Source: an uncultured Treponema sp.
Lineage (GTDB): Bacteria > Spirochaetota > Spirochaetia > Treponematales > Treponemataceae
Length of the DNA stretch: 7,953 bases
Assembly (NCBI GenBank): GCA_938045195.1
Contig: CALINC010000146.1
Location: 1 to 7,953 of the forward strand
Direction of reading: 5' to 3'
Within the stretch, counting starts at the first letter, position 1, and each line of letters starts with the position of its first letter. The notes beneath the pieces are model-generated. The model was not told where the DNA came from. It made no database searches and saw only the letters and a program-made list of their open reading frames with translations. The translations under genes and the position numbers were made by a program. Below are positions 5,701-7,953 of this stretch, one piece after another.

Positions 5701-6816
5701 ATGCTTATTTTTTGGGTAGGAACCGTTGCAGAGCTTATTAAAGTTTTCACGGTTATTATTGAAGCAAAAAAAAGAAATATTCCCTATCTTGTAATCGGTA
5801 CAGGTCAAAACAATCTTATAGGTACCGATGTGCTTAAAGCCTGTAACGATAATGTTTTGGATATGGAGCTTTCCGATCCTTCTTCCATAAAAAAATCGGC
5901 TGCGGGACTTTTTATGTGGTTTTTTAAAACATATAGGCGTGCAAAATACGAATTTAAAAAACTGATAAAAACCGGCAATATTAATCCTAAAAATACGATT
6001 ATGATTGTACACGGTGATACAGTTTCAACTTTGATGGGTGCTTTACTTGCAAAAAAATACGGTATACGGCTTGCACATATCGAGGCGGGGTTACGCTCTT
6101 TTGATTTACTGCATCCCTTTCCTGAAGAAATAGATCGTATTTTAACTTCAAAACGGACGGATTATCACTTTTGTCCGGGCGAGATTGCCGAGGGGAATCT
6201 TTATAAAGCAAAGGTTTCGGGGGATATTATTAACACGTGGCACAATACAATTTATGACGGTTTACAGTTTGCTAATACCCGACCCTTTAATGCCGAACTA
6301 AAAACGGAAATTGAAAAAATACAAGGTGCATATTTTGTTTTTGTTATGCATCGCCAAGAAAATGTTGCGAATACGGCCTTATTCAAAAAAACAATCGAAA
6401 AAATACTGGAAGCGGCACACTCAATGCACTGTGTGTTTATCTTACATGAAATAACGCGTTTGGTACTGGAAAAAAACGGTTTACTGCAAAAAGTTGCAAA
6501 TGATCGTTTTACTCTACTCCCCCGTGTTGAATATTTTGATTTTATGAAAATACTATACGGTGCAGAATTCGTTATAACAGATGGCGGAAGTAATCAGGAA
6601 GAATTGGCATATATGGGAAAACCGTGTTTAATTATGCGTACAAAAACCGAGCGTCAAGATGGTATCGGGGAAAATGCGGTATTGTGCAATAATGATTTTG
6701 AAATTTTCAACCGATTTATAAAAAATTACGGCTCATACAAGCGGCCGTCCATTGTTGTGGAAACGTTACCGAGTTTGTGCATTATTGAGACTTTAGAAAA
6801 AGAGATAGAAGGATAA
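5701..6816 (+). CDS. UDP-N-acetylglucosamine 2-epimerase-like protein (WecB/WbpI family), divergent N-terminal motif
   Basis: A 371-residue GT-B-fold protein of the non-hydrolysing UDP-GlcNAc 2-epimerase family, expected to interconvert UDP-GlcNAc and UDP-ManNAc or a diacetamido relative in the cytoplasm. Catalytic-type motifs are present in order: VHGDTVSTLMGALLA (Asp106), AHIEAGLRSF (Glu128), PFPEEIDR (Glu142/Glu143), HRQEN (His217), DGGSNQEE (294-301) and TERQDGIGEN (316 on). These correspond to Asp95, Glu117, Glu131 and His213 of E. coli WecB as I recall that numbering. Oddly, the near-invariant N-terminal GTRPE, whose arginine contacts UDP, reads GTVAE (7-11), and TERPE reads TERQD. This suggests a subfamily with a different nucleotide sugar, or altered regulation. 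AAGGA at 5691-5695 precedes the ATG by 5 bases. The gene lies 9 bases after the GNAT gene and 5 before the FkbM gene. Confidence 0.85.
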   Translation: MLIFWVGTVAELIKVFTVIIEAKKRNIPYLVIGTGQNNLIGTDVLKACNDNVLDMELSDPSSIKKSAAGLFMWFFKTYRRAKYEFKKLIKTGNINPKNTIMIVHGDTVSTLMGALLAKKYGIRLAHIEAGLRSFDLLHPFPEEIDRILTSKRTDYHFCPGEIAEGNLYKAKVSGDIINTWHNTIYDGLQFANTRPFNAELKTEIEKIQGAYFVFVMHRQENVANTALFKKTIEKILEAAHSMHCVFILHEITRLVLEKNGLLQKVANDRFTLLPRVEYFDFMKILYGAEFVITDGGSNQEELAYMGKPCLIMRTKTERQDGIGENAVLCNNDFEIFNRFIKNYGSYKRPSIVVETLPSLCIIETLEKEIEG

Positions 6817-6821
6817 GTATT

Positions 6822-7691
6822 ATGGGAATTGTGTCTTATTTATACAGTGGGACCAGACTTGCAGAAAACATACGTTCTGTACTGGTCGTATTGGGTATAC
6901 AAAAAATATACAATATTTTAAATATGAAAAAACTAAATAAACATCCTACGCCGCAGATGTTTAAAGCCCGCGAATTTTTTAGCGCCAATGCAAAAAGAAT
7001 AGAAACAGTAAAAAATATGTTTGCGGATGAAGAATCAAAAACGGTCTTTACCAAACTCATACACATGAGGCAATATTATGATACTAAGGATATACCGCAC
7101 TATAACTATTTTAATCAGTATTTTCCAAAAGATATTATTCAATGTAGTAAAAATGAGGTATTTGTTGACTGCGGCGCTTTTAACGGCGATACCGTAAAAA
7201 CATTTATCAAGCATTGCCCGGACTACGGTTCGGTTATCGCTTTTGAACCCGATAATGAGAATTTTTTAAAATTAAATCGAAATTTAAAACATAAACATAA
7301 TATTCATACTGTTAAGGCAGGAGTATATAACCATACGGGATATATGAACTTTATTGATGGAAAAGGCGGCGGGTCAACAATCAACAATCAACAATCAGCA
7401 ATCAACAATCAACAATCCTGTATTTCTGTTACTACTATTGATAGTCATGAAGAATGTAAAAAGGCAACATTTATTAAAATGGATATTGAAGGAGCAGAGC
7501 TTCCTGCACTACAAGGAGCGGAACACATTATTAAGAAAAATAAACCGAAGCTTGCTATTTCTATTTATCGTAGTGATGAAGATATGCTGCGTTTAGCCGA
7601 ATATATCCATAAGATTGTCCCCGAATACAAATTATATATAAGAGCTCATACTATGGGAATTGCGGAAACAATTTTATATGCCGTGATGTAA
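6822..7691 (+). CDS. FkbM-family SAM-dependent methyltransferase with internal heptanucleotide repeat
   Basis: A 289-residue methyltransferase, probably O-methylating a sugar hydroxyl of the glycan made here. EVFVDCGAFNGDTVKTFI (112-129) is the SAM-binding glycine motif and AFEPD (140-144) supplies the acidic ribose-binding residue. SVTTID (202-207), FIKMDIEGAELPALQGAE (217-234), KPKLAISIYR (241-250) and ETILYA (282-287) are the FkbM signature. The first roughly 110 residues are a poorly conserved extension. Residues 185-198 (STINNQQSAINNQQ) are encoded by six tandem 7-base units. They replace the variable loop between the GGGS turn and the strand before TTID, so the insertion is tolerated as long as the frame holds. 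Loss or gain of a single unit would remove the KMDIEGAE half. GAAGGA at 6808-6813 supports the start. The target sugar is unknown. Confidence 0.9.
   Translation: MGIVSYLYSGTRLAENIRSVLVVLGIQKIYNILNMKKLNKHPTPQMFKAREFFSANAKRIETVKNMFADEESKTVFTKLIHMRQYYDTKDIPHYNYFNQYFPKDIIQCSKNEVFVDCGAFNGDTVKTFIKHCPDYGSVIAFEPDNENFLKLNRNLKHKHNIHTVKAGVYNHTGYMNFIDGKGGGSTINNQQSAINNQQSCISVTTIDSHEECKKATFIKMDIEGAELPALQGAEHIIKKNKPKLAISIYRSDEDMLRLAEYIHKIVPEYKLYIRAHTMGIAETILYAVM
7374..7415 (+). repeat. Heptanucleotide tandem repeat (TCAACAA)x6 within the FkbM gene
   Basis: Six contiguous 7-base units, TCAACAA; the fourth is TCAGCAA. A partial unit TC follows. The 42 bases encode 14 residues with a 7-residue period (INNQQS plus one). 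Seven is not a multiple of three, so copy number sets the reading frame. One unit fewer sends translation into the +1 frame to a stop ending at 7596. One unit more gives TGA at 7439-7441. Removing three or all six units keeps frame. Confidence 0.95.
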
Positions 7692-7696
7692 AACTC

Positions 7697-7701
7697 AAGG
7701 A
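7697..7701 (+). promoter_or_regulatory. Ribosome binding site for the MBOAT TTG start
   Basis: AAGGA, 8 bases before TTG 7710-7712, just after the FkbM stop. There is no ATG nearby in the frame, so this site decides the TTG start. Confidence 0.6.
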
Positions 7702-7709
7702 ATAATATT

Positions 7710-7953
7710 TTGCTTTTTCATTCAATAGAATTTTTTATTTTTTTTCCTATTATAGTAATACTGTATCTTTTTTTAGTGCGTGTTGTAAAAAAGAATTGGA
7801 TAAATCAACTATTTCTATTGGCAGCTAGTTTGTATTTTTATGCATGCTGGGAACCGAAATATTTACTGCTTATACTTACCTCTGTTTTTATTACGTGGAT
7901 AAGCGGTATTTTAATGATGGACAGACCGCAAAGATATAAAAAAATTGTTTTAT
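7710..7953 (+). CDS. MBOAT-family O-acyltransferase, AlgI-like (3' end outside window)
   Basis: The first 81 codons of a polytopic membrane protein running off the window end. From TTG 7710 it reads LFHSIEFFIFFPIIVILYLF, then WINQLFLLAASLYFYACWEP and KYLLLILTSVFITWISGIL. This matches the conserved start of AlgI-like membrane-bound O-acyltransferases (FNSxxFLxFFP, then LLxASYxFYxxWxPKY). Three hydrophobic segments are visible; full members are usually 450-500 residues, and the catalytic histidine lies beyond the window. Such proteins pass acyl groups, usually acetyl, across the inner membrane to exported polysaccharide, often with an SGNH/AlgJ-type partner that may lie downstream. The start codon is TTG with AAGGA 8 bases upstream. 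In this cluster it probably O-acetylates the glycan. DltB (teichoic acid D-alanylation) is a relative but less likely, because the LFxSxEF start is AlgI-like. Confidence 0.87.
   Translation, partial: MLFHSIEFFIFFPIIVILYLFLVRVVKKNWINQLFLLAASLYFYACWEPKYLLLILTSVFITWISGILMMDRPQRYKKIVL

Noticed and set aside
5545..6012. A 155-codon minus-strand ORF across the GNAT/epimerase junction
   Set aside because: It is antisense to two well-supported genes and its composition resembles no family. Long antisense ORFs are expected opposite AT-rich, lysine-rich genes.
4049..6816. Calling this an enterobacterial common antigen cluster
   Set aside because: WecE and a WecB-like protein are present, but wecA, wecC, rffG/rffH, wecF/wecG and wzzE are not seen, and the surrounding genes belong to a different kind of glycan locus.
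7374..7415. CRISPR array or attachment-site interpretation of the heptamer
   Set aside because: Units are 7 bases with no spacers, lie inside a coding frame and have no flanking integrase or Cas genes.
7354..7596. An 80-codon + strand ORF overlapping the FkbM gene in another frame
   Set aside because: It is a shadow frame kept open by the heptamer, which has no stops in this frame. Its downstream translation is leucine-rich noise. It matters only as the frame reached if one repeat unit is lost.
7692..7709. A terminator or promoter between the FkbM and MBOAT genes
   Set aside because: The 18-base gap has only a ribosome binding site; there is no inverted repeat followed by a T run, and no promoter-like boxes.

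Overview
This window is a stretch of surface-polysaccharide (O-antigen, capsule or lipooligosaccharide type) biosynthesis genes. All nine genes lie on the + strand and are packed as one apparent operon: neighbouring coding regions overlap by 4 bases or lie 5 to 19 bases apart. The DNA is AT-rich. The first two genes look more AT-rich than those from about 3000 onward. Compact spacing, AAGGAG-type ribosome binding sites, two TTG starts and overall codon style fit an AT-rich host-associated bacterium. A spirochaete of the genus Treponema is my best guess, but nothing in the window proves it. I see no promoter, terminator, RNA gene, insertion sequence or CRISPR array, and no gene-free stretch over 300 bases.

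Layout: (1) 2-739, the C-terminal three quarters of a CDP-paratose/tyvelose 2-epimerase-like sugar-nucleotide epimerase, cut by the window edge; (2) 759-1729, a fucosyltransferase-superfamily-like glycosyltransferase whose frame is broken at an A8 tract, so only its last 233 codons form an obvious ORF; (3) 1735-3000, a Wzx-type polysaccharide flippase; (4) 2997-4052, a membrane-anchored family 2 glycosyltransferase; (5) 4049-5176, a WecE/RffA dTDP-4-keto-6-deoxy-glucose aminotransferase; (6) 5185-5691, a PseH/RimJ-like GNAT acetyltransferase; (7) 5701-6816, a divergent UDP-GlcNAc 2-epimerase-like protein; (8) 6822-7691, an FkbM-family methyltransferase with an in-frame heptanucleotide repeat; (9) 7710-7953 (continuing), the start of an AlgI-like MBOAT O-acyltransferase.

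How the genes may work together: WecE plus the adjacent GNAT could make dTDP-4-acetamido-4,6-dideoxygalactose. The two epimerases would supply further unusual sugars (a 3,6-dideoxyhexose and a ManNAc-type sugar). The two glycosyltransferases would assemble a lipid-linked repeat unit, and the flippase would move it across the inner membrane. FkbM O-methylation and MBOAT O-acylation would decorate the glycan.

The most notable signal is not a gene family. Three genes carry simple-sequence tracts whose length controls the reading frame: G9 in gene 1 (in frame), A8 in gene 2 (out of frame; A9 would restore one 323-residue protein) and six copies of the 7-base unit TCAACAA in gene 8 (in frame). Together they suggest, but do not prove, a multi-switch phase-variable glycan locus.
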